Source: Bathynomus jamesi | Lineage: Eukaryota > Arthropoda > Malacostraca > Isopoda > Cirolanidae | DNA length: 64,000 nt | Direction: 5' to 3' | NCBI GenBank assembly: GCA_023014485.1 | Contig: JAJOZX010003319.1 | Span: 444,501 to 508,500 of the forward strand | In this document: in pieces, positions 43,620 through 54,524 of the stretch | How the letters are laid out: each line of letters starts with the position of its first letter | Numbering within the stretch: position 1 is the first letter of the stretch | Position numbers and translations under genes: made by a program | The notes under the pieces: model-generated | Database searches by the model: none | What the model saw: the letters and a program-made list of their open reading frames with translations, nothing else | Told to the model about the DNA's origin: nothing

Positions 43620-45141
43620 ATATATGATCAGGTCCAGCAGCTTTATTTGACCTCAATGTTATGAATCACTTGCCTAACATCATCCTTCCTTATATGAATA
43701 TGATCAAGAATACCTGAATTTTACAGGATCTGAAGAATTAAAATCAAAGTTATTTAAATTTTCCTCAGTAAAAACAGAGCTAAAATAATCATTAAAAAAA
43801 CCAACAACATCCTGATCTTTTTCAAACATCCTATCATCATGTTCTATTGGGTCAGTCCTATCATGCTTTTTATTATATTTATTTATAAAAACTAAAAAAT
43901 TTCTTTGGATCTTTATTGCTATTTCTAGCTAGATTTATTTCACTATCCCTTTTGCTCTTCCTAATCAAACTATTTAGTTTATTTCTTAACTGCCTATAAT
44001 TATCCAAGACAAAAATACTATCACTGCCTTTAAATTCCCTGAATGCCCTTTTTTTATTTTTAATCATTTTAGCTATTTCCCTATTCCACTACAAAGGTTT
44101 CCTAATCTTGTTATTCCTAACAGTTCTGAAAGGAATATACCTACATTGTACGTCCTCTAAAATTTCTTTGAATCTAGACCACATCTCAATAGCATTTTTA
44201 TTGGTAAATTCATTTTCCCACTTTACTGAGCCTAACAACTCCCTAAATTTGCTATAGTCACCCTTTGAGAAGCAAGGGACTAAATGGTCATTGTTGACTA
44301 GATCCCTATTTAATTCTATCTTAAAACATATGATCACTGTTGCTTAATGACTCTCTTACTGCAAGTTCCCTAATAAGTTCATGATCATTGGAAAGAACCA
44401 GATCTAAGATTGCTTGATCCCTAGTTGGTTTGTCTACAAATTGTGTTAGAAAACAATCATTGTAGCAGTCAATGAAGAAGTTGCCTTCCCTATTATTTCC
44501 GTCTAAAAGGCTCCAGTCTATATGAGGCAGGTTGAAATCTCCCATAATTAATGTTCTAGCACTACAACCTTTATTTATTTTTGAACCATACTGTCATCAA
44601 CTTCCTGTCTTTGGTTTGGAGGTCTGTAAAATGCACCTATCCAAATATACTCTCTGCCTGAAACACGGATATCAACCCAAATTGATTCTACCTTATTGTC
44701 TAATTTAATACTATCATTCTGAACTGAAGTTAAATCATTCTTAATGTACAGTATAAGGCCAAACCACCCCTCTGCCTATCCATTCTCTGATAAATATACT
44801 GTACATTGTATAACTATTTAACTTGTACTCTGCTCCAGTGTCATTGAATGCTGCATCACTAATGCAGACTATATCCAAATTTTCATTAATCATATAACTA
44901 AATACTAATTAATTTTTATTATTCCTAAGACTAGGTGCATTTGTATAAAAACACTTCAACCCCTCAGTTTTAACTGATTCCCTCCCCTTTGGCTAGGTAG
45001 TTGATACAACATAATTACTATTCCCTCAATCCTATTCCTTGAATGACCTTTGACTTTGTGCCATTCATCAGGCCTAACTTTACTTAGACCTGCATTCTTA
45101 TCACTTGGGTTGGCAGATTTTTCAAATGCCAATTTCTTCAA
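43620..45141 (-). pseudogene. LINE endonuclease and linker, decayed
   Basis: Frame 44321-44545 starts MGDFNLPHIDWSLLDG, the GDFN motif of apurinic-type LINE endonucleases, followed by DQAILDLVLSND. Frames 44089-44337 and 43879-44067 continue into the EN-RT linker (RNKLNSLIRKSKRDSEINLA). A 5' piece at 44956-45141 reads RPDEWHKVKGHSRNRIEG. Frameshifts separate the pieces. Confidence 0.75.
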
Positions 45142-45869
45142 CAGTTACAAGAAATAAAATTACAAAAATTTTATTAAAATAATGTTTAACAATTAAACAT
45201 CATGAACAATATTGAAATTATTACTGTATACATAATATTGAAATATTGTAAATAATATTGAAATTTATCATAGCATATTAAATATTGTAGTAGGTATACA
45301 TCACTTTACTTATTATATTATGACATATGGCAATATTTTTCTGAACTTTTAATCTTCTTCAAAACTTTAGCTCCATCTTCTGACTTCAAGTATAACTGAA
45401 ATTCCTTGCAAGTCATGATTGTAAATTAATTCAAAAAAATATTCTAAATCTTATAAATAAAATTGTGTGTGTGTGTGTTCCTCGTGCAAATGCAGCAATT
45501 TACACCTGAATGATTTCTTATAAAAAGTAGACATGCTTAGATTTTATTTGAATTATACAATCTCAAGTTGTATGGTCAAGCAATTGCAGGATTCACACTA
45601 ATTCAAAGCTTACAATATAACTACAACTGAAAAACTGCCAACTCATGGCCAAACACAACATTTTATAAATGTTATGAAATTTCTAGGATGTTCTAGAACA
45701 TTCAACATTACTCTAAAGAATTCTACAGGATCCTACATAATTCTAGAAAATTCTAAATCAATTCATCCTGAAAAAATTTGCTTAAAAAATATTTTTTGTG
45801 GGACACTGAATACAAAGGGATTTTTGGATCAAATACGGGACATCTGGCAACTCTACTTATCACTAACAC

Positions 45870-46276
45870 TTGGCTTAACTTTACTTGGGCCTGCATCCCT
45901 GTCTCTAACACTAGGGCCAGGCTTAGGCTGAACCTCACTACATCTTACATTAGTGTTTCCTGTATTACACTCGGTTTCTGGTCTAACTGTTACATTAATC
46001 TCACTAGCTACACTATCAATCATAGGGCCAACTAACTAAGGCCTACTAGACTGAACTAGCAGCTTTCTTAAACCTTGCCTTGAGCATGTCCCTAACCTCA
46101 GCTAAACACTAATAGCAAAACCACAAAATATTTGGCGACTTCATACCCCTGTACATTTGTTCTGTAATTTTGATATAGGCTGAGTGACACCAATCATCAC
46201 AACTCTCATATGCTACAACCTTAACTCCTTCCCTAACTTCCTTCTTACAAACCTTACAGTCACAATCTAAAGTCAT
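45870..46276 (-). pseudogene. LINE ORF1 with PHD-like zinc finger
   Basis: ATG at 46276 gives MTLDCDCKVCKKEVREG, CDDWCHSAYIK and LWFCY-stop-CLAEV: spacing C-x-C-x2-C, C-x3-C-H, C-x2-C as in a PHD/zinc-ribbon finger. One TAG replaces a codon in the last Cys pair. PHD-like fingers are known in ORF1 of some CR1-type LINEs. Downstream text decays toward 45870. Confidence 0.6.
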
Positions 46277-46393
46277 CTTAAATACTATTCTTTAACTCAG
46301 TTAAAAGCTTTAAGGTCTAAGTTAGGCTATTCCCGGATGGAATGGCTAATGGGGGCCTAGGCTAATCACCCAAAATGTTGGGCTTGCACTGAA

Positions 46394-46891
46394 TGAACAC
46401 CAAGATCTATCTTTGACATTGACGAGTGGCAACCCAATGATGATGATATTCCCCACACCCATGACCTGCAGCCGGAGGAAGCCATCGATGCTACAGGTTT
46501 TCCAGAGCTAGCAGCAGCCTCCCTAAGTCTGTCAGAAGGTTCCCCAGATCAGCCAGCACTTTCAGAAGAACCTGTACAACCTCAGCATGGTCCCTCTTCT
46601 GGCCGCTGTTCGACATCCAGGAGGCGGTTCCCCGCAGATGAGGAATCTGCTGAAGAGGATCCTGCACGTCCACCGACAAAGAGGAAGCCGCGAGTGACTG
46701 ACCCACCAGATCGCCTGAGACGAGACATCAACCACTCACTGGAGGTGATGAGTAAAAGGAAGCGCTGCCGTGTGTGTGTTGTGAGCGGGACACGGAAGGA
46801 CACCAAATATCAGTGTCAATCGTGTAAGATTCCTCTGTGTGCCACTTGTTCCGATGACTATCATCGGAAATACAAGTATTGGAGGAGCTAA
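46394..46891 (+). pseudogene. piggyBac C-terminal zinc-finger fragment with acidic leader
   Basis: Open frame from about 46394 to a stop at 46891. Its end reads KRKRCRVCVVSGTRKDTKYQ then CQSCKIPLCATC and YHRKYKYW, the cysteine-rich C-terminal domain of piggyBac transposases. Upstream is an acidic, Pro/Ser-rich stretch (SIFDIDEWQPNDDDIPHTHD) resembling the piggyBac N-terminal tail; the catalytic core between them is absent. Likely an internally deleted copy. Confidence 0.7.
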
Positions 46892-47760
46892 ACACATGAC
46901 AATGCCCCCTCCACAACCATCACCTTCATCTCATCTCTTGTGGAGGCGCCTTTTTCATCGTCATCATCATTATTATCAACAACAACAACTTGGAGCTACA
47001 GTCAACCAGAAATGGTAAGTGAGAGTTATATAAAAAAAAACATGGTATACTAAAACAGACAACAGTGACAAAGGGGCCCATTCAAAAACCACGTGGTCCT
47101 TATTTGACCACCAAGGACCACATGGGGGAGGGGGTCTTGACGTTTAACCACGTGGCCAATACTGAGCATTAAAATATCCTGTTTATAATATTGTTATAAT
47201 GTTTCATACCAACGAAGACCCTAGGATCCACTCATGGATGGTCTACCTAACTGTGGTTGTAGTTGCGTATTGCGCATGTCTTCCGTGGTAGTGGAGGGGA
47301 CCTACAATTTTACGTGGGTTCCGAACCACAAAAACCTTAATTTTATTACCTTAAACTATAACCAATCTATCAACATATGCGTCTAATAAATTTTTAAGCA
47401 TGTTTATAGACGTGCTACTAATTACTTCTACCGGCAAACTATTCCAGGTATTTACTATTCTATGCGTAAAAAAGTTTTTGGCAACTGCTGTCTCGAACCT
47501 TCTACTTGTCAACTTACACCCGTTATTTCCAGTTCTATTATATTGTGATATTTCGAAAAAGCTATCTCTATTTACGTTATCGAACCCATTCATAATTTTA
47601 AAGACCTGGATTAGATCACCCCTTAGCCTCCAAGTCTCGAGTGTAGTCAATTTTAACTCCTTAAGCCTATCCTCGTACAACTTCGACCTAAGCGATGGAA
47701 TCATTTTAGATGCTTGTCTTTGAACTTTTTCAATTTTATCTATATCTTTGCGCATATGCG

Positions 47761-48309
47761 CAGAGGTGGGGAGTCGGCCAAAAAAATTCTGACTCCTGAC
47801 TCCCGACTCTTGAGTCAGTTTTTTGAAACTAACTCCTGACTCCTGACTCCCTGCAATAATTCTATACACTACAGTATTATAGCTGTAGCATTAACCTAAT
47901 CCTCTTTTCCCATTGGAGAGGGTTAGGGGTCCAAATCTGTATATGTAAGACCTAAGAAGGCCCTCAAACAGAGTCGGGTGAGATGAGCAGACTATCACAA
48001 GCCTCAACCCTATGACAGAGGCATTACACTTAGCTTTAAAGATACACCCTAAGGTACTAAAGGATTTAGCAGAATAAATAATAAATCTGTCTTAATTAAA
48101 TTTTATTTTGCTTGATATGTAGATATAAAAATAAATAAATCTTTATAGCAACTAAAATAATTTCTTTCCAATAAATGCAAAAATATACAAATCATTTAAG
48201 AGTTGGGAGTCGTTTATTTTTACCGACTCCTACTCCCGACTCCTCTAAAAAACTCAAAAAAAGGGCCAACTCCCGACTCCTAACTCCCGACTCCGACTCC
48301 CCACCTCTG
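47761..48309. mobile_element. hAT MITE with perfect 8-bp duplication, inside the LINE
   Basis: Ends CAGAGGTGGGGAGTCGG and its inverse; flanks CATATGCG at 47753-47760 and 48310-48317. Sub-terminal ACTCCTGACTCC / GACTCCCGACTCC repeats. Removing it and one flank restores the LINE reading frame across NPHM-RKDIDKIEKVQRQ. No coding sequence. Confidence 0.95.
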
Positions 48310-48761
48310 CATATGCGGATTCCAAAATTGGATTGCGTACTCCAAATGGGGTCTAACTAATGATTTATAAAGAGGAACAATAATATCGCGCGATTTGTAC
48401 TCAAAATTTCTAGCTATAAAACCTAGCCCCTTGTTTGCCTTATTGACCGCTGCTGTACTTTGTTTCGCCACTTTTAAATCACCAGTGACGATAACTCCTA
48501 AATCTTTTTCCTGTTCTACGCTTGCCAACTCCTTCCCTGACATACTATACGCAAAATTACCATTACGCGAACCTACGTGTAAAATTTTGCACTTATCGAC
48601 GTTAAATCTCATTTGCCATTGACTGACTAATCACCGATTTTGTTCAGATCTTCCTGGATTTTACCTCTATCTTCCTCATTAATTGCCTTACCACCCAACT
48701 TCGTGTCATCCGCAAACTTTGAAGCTGTACTGACTAGGCTGACAGCTAAATCGTTAATATA

Positions 48762-49539
48762 CAGTGTGTCCGTAAAGTCATGGTGGGATTTTAAATAGCT
48801 ATATTATTGCAACGAAACATGATAATGAGATGAAACAATGCCAAATTTAAGAACAACTCTCAAAGTTGTATCTTGTAGTTAGTCTAGGCTAAGCTTAACC
48901 TTTATCTCGTAGTTAGTCTAGGCTGTCCACATGCCTATGTTGAACATGAGCGTAATAGCCCGAAAGTTAATGTGTGGTGTGCTCTAGCACGAGATCGAGT
49001 GATTGGCCCATTTTTCTTCGCGGAACCCACTGTGACGTCACACAACTACCTCGCTATGTTGGAACATTTTGCAGTACCCCAATTTATTGACAATAATGTC
49101 ATCTTTCAGCAAGATGGTGCTCCTCCGCACTATGCCACGTTGTTCGAGAATTCCTTAATGAAAAATTTCCACAGAGATGGATAGGAAGAGGAGGATGGAA
49201 GCCATGGCCTCCACGCTCTCCGGACCTGACACCTTTGGACTTTTATTTGTGGGGTTACGTCAAGCAAAGCGTGTACAGTGTACCCATTAGGGATATTCAT
49301 CACTTGCACGAGCGAATCACGGAAGCTATCGCATCCGTCACTCCTGATGTTCTTGGGCGTGTGTGGCTGGAATTGAATCACCGCCTAGATGTCTGCAGGG
49401 CTACCAGAGGAGCCCATATCGAACTACGTTAAATAAAGTTATTCTTTTAGAGTTGTGGTTCAATTTGCCTTTTTTTCATCATGTTTCGTTGCGATAATAT
49501 AGCTATTTAAAATCCCACCATGACTTTACGGACACACTG
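48762..49539 (+). mobile_element. Mariner-like element inside the LINE
   Basis: 778 bp with inverted ends of about 64 bp starting CAGTGTGTCCGTAAAGTCAT; TA at 48760-48761 and 49540-49541. Carries only the catalytic half of the transposase on the plus strand: 48972-49184 (NVIFQQDGAPPHYATLFE) and, after a frameshift near 49180, 49235-49432 (DFYLWGYVKQ, ELNHRLDVCRATRGAH). The sequence between them gives PRSPDLTPLD. The N-terminal half is deleted. Confidence 0.92.
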
Positions 49540-49775
49540 TATATAAGAAAAAGCAAGTGGCCCAATACAGAACCCTGAGGAACGCCGCTCACAATGTTAG
49601 CCCAAGACGACTCTGTTCCACCAACGACCACCCTCTGTTTCCTCCCTCGCAACCACTGTTCTATCCAATTTATTACTACACCCCTGATCCCATGAGCCTT
49701 AGTTTTTTCAATGAGTCTTTTGTGTGGTACGGTGTCAAACGCTTTTTGAAAATCTAAATACACATCTACTGCCTG

Positions 49776-49778
<3 letters not shown>

Positions 49779-49829
<51 letters not shown>

Positions 49830-49873
49830 TATATATATATATATATTTTATTTATTTATTTATTTATTTATTT
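49779..49873. repeat. (TA)n microsatellite followed by TTTA repeats
   Basis: More than 25 TA units with one interruption, then TTTATTTA units. It marks the 5' truncation point of the LINE. Confidence 0.95.
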
Positions 49874-50194
49874 ATATAACTCCAGAAAATTCCAGAGGAC
49901 TCAAATCTTTATAAACAAATTCGCCATACCTTTATTTCAGAAAATTCTGGAAGATTAAAATCTTTAACGTTCATGAAACGCAAATTCGCCATACTTTTAA
50001 TTTGCTCTTTTTTAATTTGCATTTTAATTTGCATAAGATTAAGAAGTGGTGGGGGTGACATCAGAAGATCACGTGGTTTTGGAGGTGGGGTTCAATTCAT
50101 TGGCCACAAATGACCACAAGGGGGGGGGAACGGGTTTGAAAACCACCCGAAAAAGGACCACATGGTTTTTGAATGACCCCAAACAAACAGACAA

Positions 50195-50445
50195 GTCTAT
50201 ATTGTCAAGTAAATTCTTTGAGATGTACGAAGACAGACTGACAGACAGTCAGACAATATGTTGCTTTATGTGTTTAGTGTAAGGTATAAAATTTTATTGT
50301 TTGCTTTATAATATATTTGGCTAGTAAATTCTTTGAGATGTACAAAGATGGACTGACAGACAAACTGACAAACACTATGTTGCTTTGTTTTTAGTGAAAG
50401 GTATATAATTATTGTGTTTGCTTTAAATTTTTGATAGGCAGGCAA
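50195..50445. repeat. Tandem duplication of about 125 bp, two copies
   Basis: AGTAAATTCTTTGAGATGTA begins both copies (50208 and 50324); both continue with GACTGACAGACA, ATGTTGCTTT, a TTTAGTG(T/A)AAGGTATA segment and TGTTTGCTTTA. Non-coding. It lies just right of the 47073-50180 element. Confidence 0.8.
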
Positions 50446-50889
50446 GCAGGGTGGGTCATACCATGTCTTGTGTCTTCCTTTTGCCGTGAAATAGGAAAAT
50501 ATTTACTGTTACTTACCTGTTTATATATACTGATAAGGGGTTGTCTATAATATAATATTTATTATATATTTTTTAGTATACTGGTAAGACATGATATCGT
50601 TTTTTATTCTTTGTGTCACAATTACCGCGAGGAAAACTTATTTCATGTTGTTTTTTTTTTGTGGGACTTAGATAAACTATATACTCAATAAATAAATGCA
50701 AAAAAGTCTTAAAAATATTGTGGGGAAAAGAAAACGAGGTGTTATTGAACATTTTTGGGCGCGCGCTTGAGCGGTGACGGGAGGGGTGCGCTCCGTGGGC
50801 TCAGCCCGAGTGGGAGGGGTAACCTCGACTCGGGCAGGCTTAACGACGCAACCTGCGTCGAAAGAGTACGAGGGGGTTAATAGAAACTA
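50446..50889. other. Non-coding, with a GC-rich patch at about 50755-50875
   Basis: GC-rich island (GGGCGCGCGCTTGAGCGG, CGACGCAACCTGCGTCG hairpin) in otherwise AT-rich DNA. No open frame or RNA gene that I recognise. Confidence 0.35.
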
Positions 50890-51299
50890 CAGTAGATTGT
50901 TGCAAGGATGAAGAGGGTGATGAGAACATTAAAGATGGATCATCCGCATTGGAAGGGCCAGAAAAAGTGTCCTGGATGCGTTATCAAGAGAAGGGGATGT
51001 TCTTAAAAATTTTTGTTGGGGGCTCCAATGACTGAGATGTTGACTCTGGAGGTCTCTTGAAAAATTTATCAAGATGAGTCTGTACTGCTGCTTGCTTTTT
51101 ATGCCTGTAGACTTCCTGGTAACAGGCATAGGATTTAGCAATTGCTCTGTTGACATTAGAGCTTCTCTCAATATTAGGGTGAGCCACTAGGTTCGCTAGT
51201 GACAGTGATGCGAGAACGCTGATGTAATAGAAGCCAACGCTCGCATCATGGGAGAGTGCCTTCGTGTATTTGAAGTGTCGTTATACGAGATCCTCCTGT
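50890..51299 (-). pseudogene. Tigger/jerky-type transposase C-terminal fragment
   Basis: The minus strand reads NVNRAIAKSYACYQEVYRHK then KKQAAVQTHLDKFF, the C-terminal signature of Tigger/jerky transposases, followed after a frameshift by NASRTLFLALPMR. The right border carries a Tigger-like end (rc TACAGGAGGATCTCGTATAA) near 51299. The catalytic part is missing. Confidence 0.65.
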
Positions 51300-52157
51300 A
51301 TTTAATAATAGGTTGCGTAACCAAGCAGAATTAGGGAAGAAAAATTAATTTAGCATTTCACCATAACCTTTTGACTTCGTATGAATTTATCATGTAGCAG
51401 TAATTATCTTTCGTCTGGCAGGTGAACGAATCGAAAAATGTAAAATTAAATTAGTCATGTGGCAGCAACACGCAATTATTATTACGGGTGTACAGAAAGT
51501 TGTTATTCGTTATTATTTTCAAATAGGCGCTAAATTCTTTCTTTTCACTCGTAAATTTTAGATTTTCTTGGTTTCTTTTCATTTAGTATTTCATTGTCGG
51601 TCGTCACCGATCATGTTTTAGTTTTTGTTTTTAAGGTGTTTGTCTTTGATCATTTTTTGTTAGTGTAGTTTATTTACTGGTCTTTCGTGAGGGTCAGGCA
51701 GATAAATCGGTATAAGATAGGATTTTCAGTTTGTTTACTTTCGATTTTTTTTACATTACTTTCAAACATTTACGGATGGAAGGAAAATCCAATGTTGAAA
51801 ATAAATAATGAAGAGGTCCAGAGTTTGGAACTTATCTAGTTTATGTAAAGCAGTAAAAAAAATGTCCAGGTGTGAATACGCACGCACGCGCACAATTCAG
51901 AAAGAAATCCCGAGTCTAACATTTGCAAAACAGTAAGTTTCGGTGTTCGTCAGAAGCAATTCAGATATTTTTCCACTCATGGGGAAAAATTTCAAAAGGT
52001 TTGTTGATCGTAAGAATAATGAAAAAATATCAATAGAAAAGAAAGTGTTTGTGTCTAAACAAAATCTGAAAGAAATGATCATTCTTTCGTGCAGCATCGA
52101 AGTAAACGGCACAAAATCTTTTTTTTATGCAGGAAGGAGGGGCCAAGTGCAATTGCC
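51300..52157. other. Non-coding stretch upstream of the homeobox exon
   Basis: AT-rich, with a CACGCACGCGCAC patch near 51884. No recognised gene or repeat. Confidence 0.4.
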
Positions 52158-52193
52158 CCCCCCCCCCCCCCCCCCACCCACCCACCCCCTCCA
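52158..52193. repeat. Poly-C tract
   Basis: About 20 consecutive C followed by ACCCACCCACCCCC. It abuts the 3' end of the LINE scrap at 52205-52490. The frames around it are artefacts. Confidence 0.9.
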
Positions 52194-52204
52194 TCACCCC
52201 TTAA

Positions 52205-52490
52205 AAGAAGAAGAGAGCCAAAATCAAGATTCAAGGTTTTCAACATGCCTGGACACATTGCGTTTGAAAGATTGGAAGTCATAGATAGGGGGAAAGATGC
52301 ATTGTGGAAGATTGTTCCAGAATTGACTGGTTGAGTTGATAATATATTGAGAATATCGATTAACCCTCGTATTAAAGGGTTGGAGATGTAGTATTTTAGC
52401 GTTCTCATATGAAGAAGCGAGAAGAAAAGAATGTGATCTTGCTATGCAGTTAAATTTGTCCTTTTGCATTTCAGAATCTGAGTTCTTCCG
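52205..52490 (-). pseudogene. LINE 3' end, C-terminal tail of the reverse transcriptase ORF
   Basis: The minus strand reads ARSHSFLLASSYENAKILHL, VNRYSQYIINSTSQFWNNLP and FQSFKRNVSRHV, the W-N-x-LP tail typical of CR1/L2/Jockey-type ORF2. A second frame 52079-52408 is its shifted shadow. It is truncated on the 5' side at about 52490 and lies about 120 bp upstream of the homeobox exon. Confidence 0.75.
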
Positions 52491-52609
52491 CTTTCATTTG
52501 GTTAATTAATAATTATTTGAGTTTCCTTTTAAGTACATAATTTTCCGCTGAAATGACGATCGCTTTTCACTCTTTTTAACATGGCGCTCTCTCTTCTCTA
52601 AACGAATAG

Positions 52610-52879
52610 GTTTTCCCGTTTTCAAGCTGCCCTCGTTCTACCGGTATACTGGAAGAACGCCGGAAGCGAAACCGGATCTTCATAGACCCGGTAACGGAAG
52701 TCCCGCGATTGGAGCAGTGGTTCGCCCAAAATACTCACCCCAATTACGCTTTAATTCTACAATACACAGATGAGCTAAACCGGCCTTATAGGCAATACCC
52801 CAAATTAAAGCCCCGAAATATTCAGTTATGGTTCAAAAATCGAAGAGCTAAATGTAAACGCCTCGCAAATCCTATGTAA
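52610..52879 (+). CDS. Atypical K50 homeodomain, last exon (Dve-like)
   Basis: Follows an acceptor (CTTCTCTAAACGAATAG at 52609) and is open for 89 codons to TAA at 52877-52879. RRKRNRIFIDPV starts the homeodomain arm; LEQWFAQNTHPNYALILQYT and DELN are helix 1 and beyond; an extended segment RPYRQYPKLKPRN precedes helix 3, IQLWFKNRRAKCKR. W48, F49, N51 and R53 positions are filled and position 50 is lysine. The long, insertion-bearing homeodomain with K50 resembles the Dve (SATB-related) family of arthropods, a nuclear transcription factor in gut and photoreceptor patterning. Only seven residues follow the domain. Upstream exons, including any CMP domain, are not in view. Confidence 0.8.
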   Translation, partial: VFPFSSCPRSTGILEERRKRNRIFIDPVTEVPRLEQWFAQNTHPNYALILQYTDELNRPYRQYPKLKPRNIQLWFKNRRAKCKRLANPM

Positions 52880-54093
52880 TTGTTTGTTTAGAACTGTGGG
52901 TAAGTATAGAAGTTAAACAATTGTATTTTAAGTTTGGTTTGTGAAATTCTGTACAAAATATAATTAATCAGTTTCAATTCAGTTTATTATAATAAGTATA
53001 TAAAAAAAAAAACTTTGTTCATTCTTTCAATAATGAAGATATTCAGAAAATTATTTTTGCACTTTATGCGTATATATATTTTTTAATCGGTATTTATAAT
53101 GTAACTTCAATGGATGTTGTCATGAGATTAAATGATGGCTTAAAACCACGGATAACTAAGACCCCCTCCCCCACCAATATTTTCCAGGACTAATTTATAC
53201 CAGTGAAAATGGTTTGGAAAAACAGTCGTGTAAAGTACAGAATAAGGTTTTTTTGTGTTGGATACACAGAGCAATTTTATATTAACTATCAGATTGGATA
53301 TGAAGAATTCATTAATGTTTTTATTATACTATTATTGTAGTTAAATAGAGAGAGTTGAATAAAAAGTTCACTTTCCGACTTTGGTACTTCGATGTCAAAG
53401 CTTTTGAAGTACTTGTGCAATGTCTGTGTTACAACTTTAATAATAATAGCTTATAATTAGTTTAGTATTGCTTATCTGGACCATGTACAAAGTTTGTATC
53501 GTCTTTTCTAGTCATTCTTGTCGTATTAGGTCTAATGTGACCACTATTGTCATTTTATTTTCTTTCAAATGCGAGGAAGGGCACAGCCAGAAATGGTTTG
53601 TTTGCTGAAACTCTCCTAACGTTTCTTAATTTTCTGAAAGGTGTAAATAATGATAAAAAAAAAAAATTCAGCGCCAAAATGGAATACAATATAACCAATA
53701 ATAAATGTTTTGTTTCTGAATAATTTCTAAAAACATGACATTGTTGATGAATTTGCAGTTACCAAAGCTAGAAAAGTACACATCTGACGCAGTTTTGAAG
53801 TAAGTAGTAAGAAGTTTTCATCTAAGTAGCGTGTATGTGCACACACTTTTCATTTTTTTTTTTTTGTTGGGTCGGGTGGGCGCGCTTGGTGAGCTTCGCA
53901 CGGGCGCAGAAACGTCAAGCTACGGCACTGCCCTCCGTTCATTCATATGACCTTAAATGTTTCTAAACAACCCCATCAGACAAAGGAACGAACCATTCCT
54001 CGCTGGGAAAGTAGTTTCTTTTCGATTGAACAACTGTATACTTACAATTTCTCAAGTTTTGTGTCAAATATAATGCGAAAGTGTTGATAAGTA
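52880..54093. other. 3' flank of the homeobox exon, non-coding
   Basis: Probably the 3' UTR for some distance; AATAAA-type signals occur, for example TTGAATAAAAAG near 53355. A GC-rich patch (GGGCGCGCTTGG, about 53868-53935) follows. No gene recognised. Confidence 0.4.
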
Positions 54094-54522
54094 CCGTATA
54101 TTGGGGCGTATAAGTCGGTATTTTAAGCTTAAAATTATGCCCCTAAAGTAGGGAGTCGAATTATAGGCCTCGTCTAAAAAATTAACCTTCCACTTTTCAT
54201 TTTAACTTGTATTTAAAGACAGGTCTACCTGTCATAGGTCCTCAGTTCCGCATTAGCTCGCTTTTGGTCAACATCTGAATTGGATCCATATGACGAAGCA
54301 CTCGCAAATGTATCTCAGGATGTATATAATGAACTTATGTCAGATGATGATTATGAAGGATTCGATAACTAATTTTTACAAGGTTTTTACAAAGTTTTAC
54401 TTTTTATGTTGGCAAGTTGGTGGTCGACTTAAACACCCAGAATAGGCTAAAATCTAAATCTGAAATTGAAAGTTAGGGGATTGACTAATCTGGACCGTAG
54501 ACTTATACGTCCCAATATACGG
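54094..54522 (+). mobile_element. TA-flanked MITE with a transposase C-terminal scrap
   Basis: Inverted ends CCGTATATTGGGGCGTATAA and (rc) CCGTATATTGGGACGTATAA, with TA at 54092-54093 and 54523-54524. A plus-strand piece reads STSELDPYDEALANVSQDVY and ends MSDDDYEGFDN-stop, the acidic tail expected of a pogo/Tigger-type transposase. Non-autonomous. Confidence 0.8.
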
Positions 54523-54524
54523 TA

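Larger units (their letters stand above)
39720..46290 (-). mobile_element. CR1/Jockey-type non-LTR retrotransposon, split by insertions
   Basis: Reading from 46290 downward: ORF1 with a PHD-like finger (45870-46276), endonuclease and linker (43620-45141), insertion of a SINE plus hAT (about 41050-43565), then reverse transcriptase and C-terminus (39825-41038). A further unknown insertion lies at about 45145-45850. The order is that of CR1/L2/Jockey-type elements. Every part carries stops or frameshifts, so it is inactive. The 3' end is near 39720. Confidence 0.8.
47345..49772 (-). mobile_element. 5'-truncated non-LTR retrotransposon carrying two younger insertions
   Basis: Minus strand. Starts inside the reverse transcriptase at 49763 (MYLDFQKAFDTVPHKRLIEK), continues GVPQGSVLG, is broken by a mariner (48762-49539), resumes at 48280-48612 (ILHVGSRNGNFAYS, LEYAIQFWNPHM). 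It is then broken by a hAT MITE (47761-48309) and ends at 47351-47752 (LRGDLIQVFKIMNGFDNVNR, VNTWNSLPVEV). Apart from the insertions the frames are good, so this LINE was fairly young when hit. Related to, but distinct from, the 39720-46290 LINE. Confidence 0.85.
47073..50180. mobile_element. Terminal-inverted-repeat element hosting a LINE
   Basis: Left GGGGCCCATTCAAAAACCAC and right (rc) GGGGTCATTCAAAAACCATG match, followed by GTGGTCC-type sequence in both arms. Everything between 47345 and 49870 is a later LINE plus microsatellite. The original element was perhaps 500-600 bp. Target duplication not clear. Confidence 0.65.

Noticed and set aside
46394..46891. Domesticated piggyBac-derived host gene
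   Set aside because: The catalytic core is absent and no splice sites or promoter support a gene; internal deletion of a transposon is simpler, though not excluded.
52079..52408. Protein-coding frames across the poly-C tract
   Set aside because: They are low-complexity Gly/Pro readings of a homopolymer, and the real signal is a LINE tail in another frame.
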